64,000 nucleotides of DNA, taken from Burkholderiales bacterium. Its GTDB lineage: Bacteria > Pseudomonadota > Gammaproteobacteria > Burkholderiales > JAEUOS01. The notes beneath the pieces were generated by a model. The model had not been told where the DNA came from and searched no databases. It saw only the letters and a list, made by a program, of their open reading frames with translations. The DNA is taken from NCBI GenBank assembly GCA_947473125.1, contig CANJDH010000009.1, positions 1-64,000 on the forward strand, in the 5' to 3' direction. The translations under genes and the position numbers were made by a program. Position 1 is the first letter of the stretch, and the number at the start of each line of letters is the position of its first letter. Below, one piece after another: positions 54,056-63,303 of the stretch.

Positions 54056-57000
54056 ATGAGCTTCAACGAATCCATCGTCGAAGACGCCGCGCTCTCGTGG
54101 TTCGGTGAGCTGGGCTATGCCATCGGCCACGGGCCAGAGATGGCGCCGGGTGAGCCGGCGGCGGAGCGGGATTCGTTTGGTGAGGTAGTGTTGTCGGGGC
54201 GCTTACGCGAAGCGATTTCGCGGTTGAACCCGGCGATTCCCGAGGAGGCGCGCGAGGATGCCTTGCGCAAGGTGCTGCGCGTGGGCACGCCTTCGCTTAC
54301 GCAGACCAACCGCGCCTTTCAGCGAATGCTGCGCGATGGTGTGCCGGTGGAATATCCGCGGGCCGATGGCAGCATCGCGGGTGATCATGTGCGGCTCGTC
54401 GATTTCGGCAACGTGGGCGCAAACGATTGGCTGGCGGTGAACCAGTTCACCGTGATCGAGGGGCAGCACAACCGGCGGCCGGACATTGTGGTGTTCCTCA
54501 ACGGGTTGCCGCTGGGCTTGATTGAACTGAAGAACGCGGCCGATGAGGAGGCGACGATCTGGACCGCCTACGCACAGTTGCAGACTTACAAGGCGGAGAT
54601 TGGGTCGCTGTTGCATTACAACGCGGCGCTGGTGGTGAGTGATGGTTTGCAGGCGCGCATTGGGTCGGTAACGGCCAACCAGGAGTGGTTCAAGGTTTGG
54701 CGCACGATTGATGGCGAGGGGGGGTTGCCAACTGAGGCCCCCAAGAGCGCGCTTGAGCTGGAGGTGCTGGTGCGCGGGGTGTTTGAGCGGCAGCGGTTTC
54801 TTGATCTGCTCCAGCATTTCATTGTCTTTGAAGAGAACCCGGATTCAGGTGAGTTGCACAAGATCATTGCGGGTTACCACCAGTTTCATGCGGTGAATGC
54901 GGCTGTGGAAGAGACGGTGCGGGCCAGTGGCATGCTTGAGAAGAACTTGGCGCGCGAAGAGGTGGGCCGCTATTGGGCGGGGCGGATGCATGGTGGCAAG
55001 CCGGGGGATCGGCGTGCGGGGGTGGTGTGGCATACGCAGGGCAGCGGCAAGAGTTATTCGATGCTGTTTTACGCTGCGCGCGTGGTTCGGCATCCGGCGA
55101 TGCAGAACCCGACTCTCGTCGTGCTGACCGACCGCAACGATCTTGACGACCAGTTATTTGGCCAGTTTCAGCGCTGCCATGAAATTCTGGGTCAGGAGCC
55201 GGTTCAGGCCGGCGGCCGTGAGCATTTGCGCGAGTTGCTGAACCGCGCGAGCGGTGGCGTGGTGTTTACGACCATCCACAAGTTCATGCCTGAAAAAGGT
55301 GAGGTGATGCCCGAGCTGAGCGCGCGGCAGAACATCGTGGTCATCGCCGATGAGGCGCACCGCAGCCAGTATGGGTTTGGCGGCAAGGTCAATGAGAAGA
55401 CGGGCGAGATGTCTTACGGCTTCGCGAGCAATCTGCGCGATGCCTTGCCGAATGCGTCCTTCATCGGTTTTACCGGCACGCCCATCGAGAAAATGGATGC
55501 GAACACGCGGGCGGTGTTTGGTGACTACATTTCGATCTACGACATCCAGCGCGCTGTTGCCGACAAGGCCACGGTGCCGATCTATTACGAGAGCCGCATT
55601 TCCAAGCTGAGCCTGAATGCCGCCGAGTTGCCGAATCTCGATGCGGAGTTCGAGGAGATCACCGAAGGCGAGGAGCTGACCAAGAAAGAGAAGCTCAAGA
55701 CCAAGTGGGCCGCGCTTGAAGCGTTGGTCGGTGATCCCAAACGGGTAGCGCTGATCGCCGCTGACCTGGTGGCGCACTTCGAGAAACGCGTCGAGGCAAT
55801 GGACGGTAAGGCGATGGTCGTTTGCATGAGCCGCCGCATCTGCGTTGACCTCTACAACGCCCTGATTGAGTTACGCCCGGATTGGGCCAGCGCCAAGGAT
55901 GATGATGCCGAAGCCGAAAAGGGCAAAAGCTGCGTGGTCAAAGTTGTGATGACGGGTAGCGCAGACGATGGCCCTGATTGGCAGCCGCACATCCGCAGCA
56001 AGGACAAGCGCCGCAAGCTAGCGAACCGTTTCAAGGATGATCGCGACCCGTTCCGCATTGTGATCGTGCGCGACATGTGGCTCACCGGGTTCGATGCGCC
56101 CTGCCTGCACACCATGTATGCGGACAAGCCGATGCAGGGGCATGGCCTGATGCAGGCGATCGCGCGGGTGAACCGCGTGTTCCGCGACAAGCCCGGCGGC
56201 CTGGTGGTGGATTACCTCGGCTTGGCCGATCAGCTCAAGAAGGCGCTGGCCGTCTACACCGAGAGCGGCGGCAAGGGTGACCCTACTTTCGACACCGCGC
56301 AGGCGGTGGCCGTGATGCTGGAGAAGCACGGTGTCGTCTGCGACATGATGCACGGCTTCGACTGGAGCATGTGGACGACCGGCAAACCGGCGGAACGCCT
56401 GGGCCTGATCCCGGCCGGGCAGGAGCATGTGCTCGAACAGGAAGACGGCAAGAAGCGTTTCGTGCAGGTAGTGACTGAACTGTCACGCGCGTTTGCGCTG
56501 TGCGCCGCCAGCGACGAAGCCACCGCCATACGCGATGACGTGAGTTTCTTCCATGCGATCCAGGCGGCACTGAACAAGCAGAGCAGCAACAGCCGCAAAT
56601 CGCCGGAGCAGATTGACGCGGCAATTCGCCAGCTTGTCTCCAAGGCGATCACGACGGAAGGCCAAGTGATCGACGTTTTCACTGCTGCCGGCTTGGCCAA
56701 GCCGGACATCGGCATCCTCTCCGATCAATTCCTTGCTGAGGTGCGCGGCCTCAAGCACAAGAACGTGGCGGCTGAGCTGCTGGAGAAGTTGCTCAAGGAT
56801 GAACTCAAGGTGCGTTCGAAGCGCAACCTGGTGCAGAGCCAGTCGTTTTCCGAGAAGCTCAAGCAAACCCTTAACGCGTATCACAACCGCGCTATCTCGA
56901 CGATGCAGGTGCTGGAGGAATTGATCAACCTCGCCAAGGAGCTTGATGCTGCAACCAAGCGCGGTGAGGAGCTGGGGCTCTCGGACGATGAACTTGCTTT

Positions 57001-57265
57001 CTACGATGCCCTAGCCGCCAACGAGAGTGCCGTCAAAGCCATGGGCAATCAGGAATTGCGCGTGATTGCCGCAGAGCTGGTGACACAAGTGCGCAAGAGC
57101 GTGACCATCGACTGGACCCTTCGCGAAAGCGCCCGCGCCAAGATCAAGGTGATGGTCAAGCGCATTCTCAACAAATACGGCTACCCACCGGATTTGCAGG
57201 AGGAAGCGACCAAGACGGTGTTGGCGCAGGCGGAGTTGTTGTCGGCGTTGTGGGCTGAGGCGTAG
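54056..57265 (+). CDS. hsdR: type I restriction endonuclease subunit
   Basis: A 1069-residue HsdR. The N-terminal nuclease has D143 (RPDIVVF) and E157-x-K159 (LIELKN). The translocase follows with Walker [25 protein letters not shown] ([12 protein letters not shown]), and later helicase motifs FTGTPIEK and [16 protein letters not shown]. The C-terminal helical domain binds HsdM. The ATG at 54056 follows the last repeat arm directly; the open frame upstream is array and cargo sequence. Nothing suggests loss of function, so the R-M system may be active despite the insertion. Confidence 0.95.
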   Translation: MSFNESIVEDAALSWFGELGYAIGHGPEMAPGEPAAERDSFGEVVLSGRLREAISRLNPAIPEEAREDALRKVLRVGTPSLTQTNRAFQRMLRDGVPVEYPRADGSIAGDHVRLVDFGNVGANDWLAVNQFTVIEGQHNRRPDIVVFLNGLPLGLIELKNAADEEATIWTAYAQLQTYKAEIGSLLHYNAALVVSDGLQARIGSVTANQEWFKVWRTIDGEGGLPTEAPKSALELEVLVRGVFERQRFLDLLQHFIVFEENPDSGELHKIIAGYHQFHAVNAAVEETVRASGMLEKNLAREEVGRYWAGRMHGGKPGDRRAGVVWHTQGSGKSYSMLFYAARVVRHPAMQNPTLVVLTDRNDLDDQLFGQFQRCHEILGQEPVQAGGREHLRELLNRASGGVVFTTIHKFMPEKGEVMPELSARQNIVVIADEAHRSQYGFGGKVNEKTGEMSYGFASNLRDALPNASFIGFTGTPIEKMDANTRAVFGDYISIYDIQRAVADKATVPIYYESRISKLSLNAAELPNLDAEFEEITEGEELTKKEKLKTKWAALEALVGDPKRVALIAADLVAHFEKRVEAMDGKAMVVCMSRRICVDLYNALIELRPDWASAKDDDAEAEKGKSCVVKVVMTGSADDGPDWQPHIRSKDKRRKLANRFKDDRDPFRIVIVRDMWLTGFDAPCLHTMYADKPMQGHGLMQAIARVNRVFRDKPGGLVVDYLGLADQLKKALAVYTESGGKGDPTFDTAQAVAVMLEKHGVVCDMMHGFDWSMWTTGKPAERLGLIPAGQEHVLEQEDGKKRFVQVVTELSRAFALCAASDEATAIRDDVSFFHAIQAALNKQSSNSRKSPEQIDAAIRQLVSKAITTEGQVIDVFTAAGLAKPDIGILSDQFLAEVRGLKHKNVAAELLEKLLKDELKVRSKRNLVQSQSFSEKLKQTLNAYHNRAISTMQVLEELINLAKELDAATKRGEELGLSDDELAFYDALAANESAVKAMGNQELRVIAAELVTQVRKSVTIDWTLRESARAKIKVMVKRILNKYGYPPDLQEEATKTVLAQAELLSALWAEA

Positions 57266-57316
57266 GCTGGAGAGCCTTGGTGGATGCGGCTCGCAGCGCC
57301 TTGGCCATGAAGGCCC

Positions 57317-57338
57317 GCTCCCACGAACGATTTCAGGC
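57317..57338. repeat. dispersed intergenic repeat copy
   Basis: GCTCCCACGAACGATTTCAG, between hsdR and the PIN gene; same family as 11691. Confidence 0.5.
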
Positions 57339-57848
57339 TTATCTCTGCAGTAACAGGTTGGTTCTTTTGGTCGAAAGCCACCGCTCGCTGTAGTTCTCGC
57401 GCAATGCCTCTTTCGGCTTGATCTTGACGTGCGTGTTCATCGCTTCAAGTGAAACCAGCCGGTCAATCCAGCCGCGTCCGTGCGTATGCCGCACCGCCGC
57501 CATGTCCGGGCTGTTGAGCAGCCACACGTCGTCCACGCCCAGCGTGGCGGCATGGATGATGAGGTCGCGTTCGCCGGGGTCGAGCACGGCCTGAGGGTGG
57601 TCGATCTGAAACTGCACGCGCTGGGTGTCGCTGATGTTGGCGACGTGTTTGCACGTCTTGCGCAGCGCGGCTTCGTTGATGGTGTGTTCCGGGTCGCGGT
57701 TTTGATGGCCGGTCTGGGTTTCTTCGACGACCTTTTCAACGGTGTGGATCGAGAAGTAGCCAGCCAGTGCCTTCCAGCAGCCGATCCGGTGCGCCTCGAT
57801 GATGACGTTGGTATCGACCAGCACAATCTGGCCCGGTCGAAAACTCAT
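57339..57848 (-). CDS. PIN-like nuclease partner of the Xre/ImmA protein
   Basis: A 169-residue protein with PIN-type acidic positions: LVDTNVIIEAH at the N-terminus, VEKVVEETQ, DPGERDLIIHAATLGVDDVWLLNSPDMAAV. The spacing fits PIN/VapC-like folds, although the C-terminal third is longer than in VapC. It lies 9 bp after the Xre-ImmA gene, the arrangement of a two-gene toxin or defence module. Nuclease activity is predicted, not shown. Confidence 0.72.
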   Translation of the reverse strand: MSFRPGQIVLVDTNVIIEAHRIGCWKALAGYFSIHTVEKVVEETQTGHQNRDPEHTINEAALRKTCKHVANISDTQRVQFQIDHPQAVLDPGERDLIIHAATLGVDDVWLLNSPDMAAVRHTHGRGWIDRLVSLEAMNTHVKIKPKEALRENYSERWLSTKRTNLLLQR

Positions 57849-57857
57849 GGGTGCGAC

Positions 57858-58967
57858 CTAGAGATCGAACGGGGTCTTTAAGCCGTGCTCCTCGAATACC
57901 AGAGCCAGATCGTCGAGGGTGATGCCCAGCAAAGACGCTGCGCGCCGGGCGGATACATGCCCTTGCTCGATGCCCCATGCAAATACCTCGGCGAAGCGCT
58001 TGCTGAATCGTGCGGGCTGTTCCGCTTCTTCGCTTTGCGGCATGCGGAGGCTGGTGTCGCTGATGCGGTCCGCAACGGCTTTCTTGAGATATCCGAGGGC
58101 AACCAAGCGCCATCTGAGTGCCGAAGCGCTGACAGCGAGTTCAATTGCATGCGGAACTAGCCATTTGGGCAATTGGGCCTCGGCTGGGAGCGGCGTGCGG
58201 GCGATCATGTCGGCAATCGTGGGGCGCGGCATCAGGAGGGCGCCGGCGAAGTTGTCGGCGAGTGTTTCCACGCGCTTTTCCTGCGCGTCCACGGGCTTCG
58301 ACCCTTCAATGTGCCGGGGTGCCATGTCGGCCCAGGTGAGCAGATGAAACAACTCGTGGGCGAGATCAAAGGCGCGGCGCCACGGGGCCTCGTTGCGGTT
58401 GATGAGAATGGTGTTGAGTTGCCCAAGCTGGCATGCAGCACCCGATATGCCCTTGAACGTGTCGACGTGCAGCACAAGGGTGTCGAGATCGTTCTCGAGT
58501 ACGTGCGCGAGTTTCTTCGCGGGGTTGGGGCCCAGCTTCATGGCCCAGGCGATGGCCTCGCCTTCGGCTTGCGCCTCTTCAAACGTGCTTTTTGACGTGA
58601 GCGCAACACGGCGCATCGATGAGTTGACCGGCGTTCCTTTCAGGCGCGAAAGATGTCGATACGCGGCAATCCATTTGCCGGCGCGCACTTCGAATTCATC
58701 AAGCTGCTTGACGCTGGCATTGGTTTGGCGCCACGAAAACCGGCCTTCGCCCGCCAGTTCAAACGGGTCGGTGAAGTAATCGACCGGCACCTTGAAGAAA
58801 TGCGCAGCCTGCACGACCTCATCAGCGGTGACTTTGCGATCACCGAGTTCGATGGCCGAGAGCGTTTGCCTATCCTTGAAGCCCAGTGCCTGGGCCAGTG
58901 CGTCCTGCGTGATTTGGCGTTGCTCGCGCAGCGCCTGCAGACGGGTGCGAATGATCGCGGTGTCCAT
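57858..58967 (-). CDS. Xre-HTH/ImmA-IrrE metallopeptidase regulator
   Basis: A 369-residue COG2856-type protein: N-terminal Cro/Xre helix-turn-helix (LREQRQITQDALAQALGFKDRQTLSAIELGDRKVTADEV), a linker, then the IrrE/ImmA peptidase with AHELFHLLT (HExxH) and the downstream EKRVETLADNFAGALLMP glutamate helix. Such proteins cleave a repressor or partner on a signal. The ATG at 58967 is 19 bp after a strong predicted promoter whose operator halves fit its HTH. It probably controls the PIN gene downstream. Confidence 0.87.
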   Translation of the reverse strand: MDTAIIRTRLQALREQRQITQDALAQALGFKDRQTLSAIELGDRKVTADEVVQAAHFFKVPVDYFTDPFELAGEGRFSWRQTNASVKQLDEFEVRAGKWIAAYRHLSRLKGTPVNSSMRRVALTSKSTFEEAQAEGEAIAWAMKLGPNPAKKLAHVLENDLDTLVLHVDTFKGISGAACQLGQLNTILINRNEAPWRRAFDLAHELFHLLTWADMAPRHIEGSKPVDAQEKRVETLADNFAGALLMPRPTIADMIARTPLPAEAQLPKWLVPHAIELAVSASALRWRLVALGYLKKAVADRISDTSLRMPQSEEAEQPARFSKRFAEVFAWGIEQGHVSARRAASLLGITLDDLALVFEEHGLKTPFDL

Positions 58968-58992
58968 GGGTTTGCCTCTCCAGAGCGTCCGG

Positions 58993-59025
58993 ATTATATT
59001 CTTGCGAAAGTGTAAAATGCAAGAA
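58993..59025 (-). promoter_or_regulatory. promoter and operator of the Xre-ImmA/PIN module
   Basis: Inverted repeat TTCTTGC (58999-59005) and GCAAGAA (59019-59025) with a 13-bp spacer. On the minus strand TTGCAT overlaps the first arm as -35 and TATAAT (58998-58993) follows 18 bp later. Binding would occlude both elements. Confidence 0.65.
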
Positions 59026-59089
59026 ATAATTTGTATCAAATGAAGACGCGTCAAAATGCGGTGTAATTTCACCGATCCCTACAGAACCC

Positions 59090-59112
59090 GCTCCCACCAA
59101 CACTCTTAGGCC
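59090..59112. repeat. dispersed intergenic repeat copy
   Basis: GCTCCCACCAACACTCTTAG, just ahead of the Mrr-like gene; same family as 11691. Confidence 0.5.
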
Positions 59113-59113
59113 C

Positions 59114-59779
59114 ATGGCCCGCCGCCTCGCCTCCCTAGACGACCTCACCGACAGCCTCGCCAAATTCCCCTGGTGGGCCTGCGTCGCCGCCGCACTCGTC
59201 GCCTTCCTCGCGCTGCACCTCGTCTCCCACACCACGCCGCCGAACCCGGCGGCCGCCGGTGACACCGCCGCGCCGTCGCTGTGGGTCATCGCGGCGGGCA
59301 TCGGCAAATGGATCGCGCCGATCCCCTTGTTGATCATGGCGGCCCTGTCGGCGTTCAGCCGCAACCGCGGCATCGCGCTGCACGACGCGCTCGCACAAGA
59401 CGGCGGCCTCACGGCCCTGCGTGCCTTGTCGTGGCAGGCGTTTTTGCCGCTGCTGGCCGAGGCGTTTCGGGCCGAGGGGTTTGCGGTGGTCGTGGTCGAG
59501 GCGCCGGAGGTGAGCGAAGCCGGTGTCGACCTGATTCTTGCCGCCGGGGCCGGCACCTGGTGCGTGCATGCGCGGCAGTGGCGTGCGCCGGCCGTGGGGG
59601 TCGAGCAGGTGGCGGCCCTCCATGGCGCACTCGCAATCCACGGCGCCACCACCGGCATTCTGGTTGCCACCGGCGTGTTTGCCGATGAGGCCGTGCAACA
59701 GGCACAGGCGCTGAACATCGAGCTGCTTGGCGGTGAGGACCTATTGCGCCGGGTGCGGCGGGTGCGGGGCCCGCGCTAG
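59114..59779 (+). CDS. membrane-anchored restriction endonuclease-like (Mrr_cat) protein
   Basis: A 221-residue protein with two N-terminal membrane segments (WWACVAAALVAFLALHLV and LWVIAAGIGKWIAPIPLLIMAAL) and a C-terminal Mrr-like fold: WQAFLPLLAEAFRAEGFAVVV, AGVDLILAAGAGTWCVHARQW, then GVEQVAALHGALAIHGATTGILVATGVF. The catalytic D-...-QxK core of Mrr reads D...HAR here, so the usual lysine is arginine and the glutamine is histidine; activity is doubtful. Membrane-tethered Mrr proteins are known but their role is unclear. Confidence 0.72.
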   Translation: MARRLASLDDLTDSLAKFPWWACVAAALVAFLALHLVSHTTPPNPAAAGDTAAPSLWVIAAGIGKWIAPIPLLIMAALSAFSRNRGIALHDALAQDGGLTALRALSWQAFLPLLAEAFRAEGFAVVVVEAPEVSEAGVDLILAAGAGTWCVHARQWRAPAVGVEQVAALHGALAIHGATTGILVATGVFADEAVQQAQALNIELLGGEDLLRRVRRVRGPR

Positions 59780-59800
59780 AGGTAAATCGGCCTGAAAGGG

Positions 59801-59822
59801 GCTCCCACCAAGGGTTTTAGGC
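59801..59822. repeat. dispersed intergenic repeat copy
   Basis: GCTCCCACCAAGGGTTTTAG, between the Mrr-like and second Fic genes; same family as 11691. Confidence 0.5.
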
Positions 59823-59838
59823 TATCCTGATTCCTGCC

Positions 59839-60492
59839 ATGGCCACCTCCCGTTATCTTCCCGCAGGCGCTGAAGCCGAGTTTGAGCCCGGCTCGCGTGG
59901 GCGGGTATTGCGCAACAGTCTTGGCATCCGGCTTGTGCGCGATATCAAGCTTGCTGAATCACAGCGGCTTGGTATCGCCCAGACACAGGCAATCGATCTG
60001 TTCTCAGACACTCATCGCTTCACTCAAGTGGATGTGTGCAATCTGCACCGCCTTTGGCTTGCGCCGGTGTATCCGTGGGCTGGCGAGTTTCGCGGCGTCA
60101 ATCTGGGAAAAGGTGGATTTCAGTTCGCGGCTGCCGCACAGGTTCCGCGATTGATGGCGGAATTCGAGCGCGATGTACTTGGTCGCCTGACGCCATGTTT
60201 ACCCGCGCGGCAGCCAGACGTTGCCAATGCCTTGGCTATCGTGCACGCCGAGTTGATACTGATCCACCCGTTTCGTGAGGGGAATGGCCGCCTCGCGCGT
60301 TTGCTCGCCTTGCTGATGGGTTTGCAGGCTGGCTTGCCACCGCTTAATTTTTCGAGCCTGGACGGAAATGGCAAGCAGCGCTACATCGCGGCCATTCACG
60401 CCGCCGTGGCGCGCGACTATCAACCGTTGTCGGAAATATTTCTGCGGGCTATCAAGCAGACTTGGAAGACGCATTCTTCCAGTAGTCGATAA
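59839..60492 (+). CDS. Fic/DOC family protein (class I, no internal inhibitory helix)
   Basis: A 217-residue Fic protein with the complete loop HPFREGNGR at residues 143-151 and the upstream flap segment PWAGEFRGVNLGKGGFQF. No S/TxxxE(G/N) helix is present in its own sequence, so a separate antitoxin is needed. A small gene on the opposite strand at 60452 encodes such a motif and overlaps the fic 3' end by 41 bp. AMPylation or a related transfer to a host target is predicted. Confidence 0.87.
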   Translation: MATSRYLPAGAEAEFEPGSRGRVLRNSLGIRLVRDIKLAESQRLGIAQTQAIDLFSDTHRFTQVDVCNLHRLWLAPVYPWAGEFRGVNLGKGGFQFAAAAQVPRLMAEFERDVLGRLTPCLPARQPDVANALAIVHAELILIHPFREGNGRLARLLALLMGLQAGLPPLNFSSLDGNGKQRYIAAIHAAVARDYQPLSEIFLRAIKQTWKTHSSSSR

Positions 60493-60655
60493 ACGCCTGA
60501 TCAGTCTGCGGATGCTTGACGTCCTGCCCTTTTGCGAAGGGCTTGCGGATGCCTTCGATCGCCGAAGACGTCTTTGCCGAAATCCATAGCGCCGCGCGCG
60601 CTTGCTCGGGAGAGCGCAGGAACGGGTTGGATTTGGAGAGTTTCATGCTTTTCAT
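60452..60655 (-). CDS. putative Fic antitoxin, convergent with fic
   Basis: A 67-residue protein beginning at ATG 60655 (60646 is also possible). Its central helix ALWISAKTSSAIEGIRKPFA contains S30-x-x-x-E34-G35, the inhibitory motif that blocks ATP gamma-phosphate positioning in Fic proteins. Known class I antitoxins are usually encoded upstream on the same strand; here the gene is convergent and its end overlaps the fic end by 41 bp. The assignment rests on this motif and position. Confidence 0.55.
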   Translation of the reverse strand: MKSMKLSKSNPFLRSPEQARAALWISAKTSSAIEGIRKPFAKGQDVKHPQTDQAFIDYWKNASSKSA

Positions 60656-60680
60656 TTTACCGCTGACCGGTGAGAAAGAG

Positions 60681-60709
60681 TTGAAAAACCCCAAATAGGG
60701 AGTTATCAT
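60681..60709 (+). promoter_or_regulatory. promoter of the MNT gene with overlapping inverted repeat
   Basis: TTGAAA (60681-60686), 17 bp, TATCAT (60704-60709); +1 near 60716, one base before the ATG at 60717, so the mRNA is nearly leaderless. AGGGA and TCCCT arms flank the -10. Confidence 0.5.
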
Positions 60710-60716
60710 TCCCTTT

Positions 60717-61316
60717 ATGGGATCGATCTATGTGGGCCTGTCCGACGCCCTTTTCACCAAGACACAGCGCAAGCTGCTCGGCTTGCTCTATGGTCATCCG
60801 GATCGCAGCTACTACGCGAACGAAATTGTGCGCCATGCCAAATCCGGCATTGGCTCGGTCCAGCGTGAGCTTGAGCGGCTGACCCAGGTTGGTTTGCTCG
60901 TCGTCGAACCGGTGGGCAACCAGAGGCACTATCGCGCCAACCAGCAGTCCCCTATCTTCAGCGAATTGCGTAGCATTGCACTCAAAACCTTCGGTGTGGC
61001 AGACGTCCTGCGCGAGGCGCTGGCGCCCTTGGCCAAAAAGATTCACCAGTCGTTCGTCTATGGCTCGCTTGCCAAAGGAACCGACACGGCAACGAGCGAC
61101 ATTGACCTGATGATCGTGAGCGATACCCTTACCTATGCCGATGTATTTGGTGCCCTCGAGGCGGCCTCGGCAGACCTGGGGCGCCCCGTCAACCCCACCG
61201 TGTATTCGCCCAGGGAGTGGGCGCGTCGGGTAAAGGGCGACAATGCCTTCGTCACTCGTGTGCTGGCTCAGCCAAAGCTGTGGCTGATAGGGCAGGACAA
61301 TGCCATCCCCACTTGA
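60717..61316 (+). CDS. MNT-type nucleotidyltransferase antitoxin with N-terminal winged helix
   Basis: A 199-residue protein: a winged helix (residues 1-75, KTQRKLLGLLYGHPDRSYYANEIVRHAKSGIGSVQRELERL) and a minimal nucleotidyltransferase with GSLAKGTDTATSDID at 116-130. In MNT-HEPN systems the MNT neutralises the HEPN RNase by nucleotidylation. The HEPN frame downstream, overlapping by 17 bp, is broken, so this gene is an antitoxin without a working toxin, or retained as a regulator. Confidence 0.82.
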   Translation: MGSIYVGLSDALFTKTQRKLLGLLYGHPDRSYYANEIVRHAKSGIGSVQRELERLTQVGLLVVEPVGNQRHYRANQQSPIFSELRSIALKTFGVADVLREALAPLAKKIHQSFVYGSLAKGTDTATSDIDLMIVSDTLTYADVFGALEAASADLGRPVNPTVYSPREWARRVKGDNAFVTRVLAQPKLWLIGQDNAIPT

Positions 61317-61522
61317 AAACCTGTCGGGGCCAGGCAAATCACTTGCCGCACACGCTTGGATTGGGCGCGGAAGTGTGGCGTGTGCTTGCCAAGTGCCATG
61401 ACATTCGGAATCTTGGCGAATACGAGGGCGACCTCAATATCGACGAGCGCCTCATTGCCGATCTGATCATCGCCTGCAAGGCGGTCGCGGCGCAGTTGGA
61501 GACTCTAGCTCCCCGGCATTGA
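61300..61522 (+). pseudogene. HEPN toxin remnant (internal deletion and frameshift)
   Basis: ATG 61300 begins MPSPLENLSGPGKSLAA, a typical HEPN start, but the frame soon ends. From about 61340 a different frame reads LPHTLGLGAEVWRVLAKCHDIRNLGEYEG and runs to a stop at 61522 with the normal C-terminal helix DERLIADLIIACKAVAAQLE. Roughly 70 residues including the RxxxxxH active-site helix region are missing at the junction near 61339-61345. Confidence 0.7.
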
Positions 61523-61687
61523 CACGCCACAGTAGCGCTTCCCGGTGGTACTCGGGGTTGAAGGGGCATGTGTCGGTCCCGGTCGGCCTGCGGTTGTTTT
61601 GTGCACTGCGTCAGTAGTAAGCTTCTGCGCTGCCCCACTAAAACAACAAGCGTCCGCCAACACCACCCACGCCAAGGAGAACAAACC

Positions 61688-63211
61688 ATGATGTCGCCCG
61701 ACGAAATTGCACGCCTGGTCCCCGCTGAAACCGCGAAGTTCCGCTCCCCCATTCCCACCCAGTCGGTCTCCAGCGACGAGTTCATGCCGGGGCCGCAAAC
61801 ACCCAAGCAGCGCGAATTCGAGGCGCGCGTCAAGGCCATCGGCAGCGAGCTCGCCAAAAAGCAGGGCATGTCGCGGCGGCGCTTTTTCCAGGGCGCGGCC
61901 GGCATGGCCGCTGCCTACGTGGCGATGAACGAAACCTACGGCCCGCTCTACATGGTGAGCCGCGCCGAGGCGCAGACGCCGGAGATGGCCAACGCGCGCG
62001 CCAATGCGTTGAAAGGCCAGTTCATCATGGACATGCACACGCACTTTTTGCGCGATGACACGCGCATCATGGGTTTCGTTGCCTCGCGCGAGGCGGTCGG
62101 CAAGGCCGGCTGGAACCCGGCGCTGGCCGGCAAGCCGCAGACCATCGAAGACCTGAAGTTCGCCAACTACTTCAAGGAAATCTACCTCGATAGCGACACC
62201 AAGGTGGCGCTGATTTCCGGCTCGGGCTCGGAAGACCCGCGCGACTGGATGCTCACCAACGAGATGAAGGCCGACGCGCGCGCCGACGTTAACAAGAAGG
62301 CGGGCACCAAGCGCATGTTCTCGCACGCGATTTTCATGCCCGGCATGCCGGGATGGATGGACAAGGTCGACAAGGATTACGAGACCCTCAAACCCGATTC
62401 TTTCAAGGGCTACACCGTCGGCGACAACACCAACAAGCACCTCGCCAAGCACCCCTGGCACCTCGACGACGAAAAGCTCATGTATCCGTTTTACGAAAAG
62501 CTCGTCAAATGGAGCAAGACCACGCCGAGCCTGGCCAATGTGTGCGTGCACAAGGGCCTGTTCCCGCCGTCGATCACCCAGCGCTTCGCGGAGTTGCTCA
62601 AATACGCCGACGTGAGCGACGTTGCCAAGGCCGCCAAGGACTTCCCGCAGCTCAATTTCATCGTCTACCACTCGGCGTGGCGTTACTCGGGCAACGCCCA
62701 CATGGCAGGTTGGGAGCAGTTCGAGAAAACCGGCCGCATCGACTGGGTCACCGACCTTGCCGAGATCCCGGCAAAATACGGCGTCAAGAACGTCTATGGC
62801 GACCTCGGCCAGATCTTTGCGCAAAGCACCATGGCCGAGCCGCGCCTGTGTGCCGCGATGATGGGCCAGCTGGTCAAGGGCCTCGGCGCCGACCACGTGG
62901 TGTGGGGCACCGATGCGGTCTGGACCGGTGCGCCGCAATGGCAGATCGAAGGCCTGCGCCGCCTCGAGATTCCCGAAGAGATGCAGAAGAAATACGGCTT
63001 CGCGCCGCTCGGCGCAGCCGACGGCCCGGTGAAAAGCGCGATCTTCGGCGGCAACTCGGCGCGCATCTACAACTTCACGCCGCAGCAGCGCGCTGCGCTT
63101 GACGGCGACAAGGTGGCGATCGCCAAAGCGCACTACGACCAGCATGCGCTGCTCGACGGCGGCGGCCGCACCAACCTGCGTTACGGCTACATGCGGGCGC
63201 CGGCCGCGTAA
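61688..63211 (+). CDS. amidohydrolase (TIM-barrel, amidohydrolase_2 family) with Tat signal
   Basis: A 507-residue protein. After a 60-residue N-terminal region comes a twin-arginine motif [18 protein letters not shown], predicting folded export by Tat. The metal-binding start of the barrel is [10 protein letters not shown]; later [11 protein letters not shown] and VVWGTDAVW supply further His/Asp ligands. It would hydrolyse or decarboxylate a cyclic or aromatic substrate in the periplasm. ATGs at 61688 and 61691 follow CAAGGAGA. A terminator follows. Unusually, the Tat motif is far from the N-terminus. Confidence 0.82.
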   Translation: MMSPDEIARLVPAETAKFRSPIPTQSVSSDEFMPGPQTPKQREFEARVKAIGSELAKKQGMSRRRFFQGAAGMAAAYVAMNETYGPLYMVSRAEAQTPEMANARANALKGQFIMDMHTHFLRDDTRIMGFVASREAVGKAGWNPALAGKPQTIEDLKFANYFKEIYLDSDTKVALISGSGSEDPRDWMLTNEMKADARADVNKKAGTKRMFSHAIFMPGMPGWMDKVDKDYETLKPDSFKGYTVGDNTNKHLAKHPWHLDDEKLMYPFYEKLVKWSKTTPSLANVCVHKGLFPPSITQRFAELLKYADVSDVAKAAKDFPQLNFIVYHSAWRYSGNAHMAGWEQFEKTGRIDWVTDLAEIPAKYGVKNVYGDLGQIFAQSTMAEPRLCAAMMGQLVKGLGADHVVWGTDAVWTGAPQWQIEGLRRLEIPEEMQKKYGFAPLGAADGPVKSAIFGGNSARIYNFTPQQRAALDGDKVAIAKAHYDQHALLDGGGRTNLRYGYMRAPAA

Positions 63212-63229
63212 ACCGGGATTCGCCCACGG

Positions 63230-63266
63230 GGCGCCCGAGGCAGCTGTGCTTCGCGGCGCCTTTTTT
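63230..63266 (+). terminator. intrinsic terminator after the amidohydrolase
   Basis: GGCGCC (63230-63235), inner stem GAGGCA/TGCTTC with GCTG loop, GGCGCC (63255-63260), then TTTTTT. Confidence 0.85.
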
Positions 63267-63303
63267 GTTCACCCGCTTTCTAACCGATCGTTCCAGACAC
63301 CCC

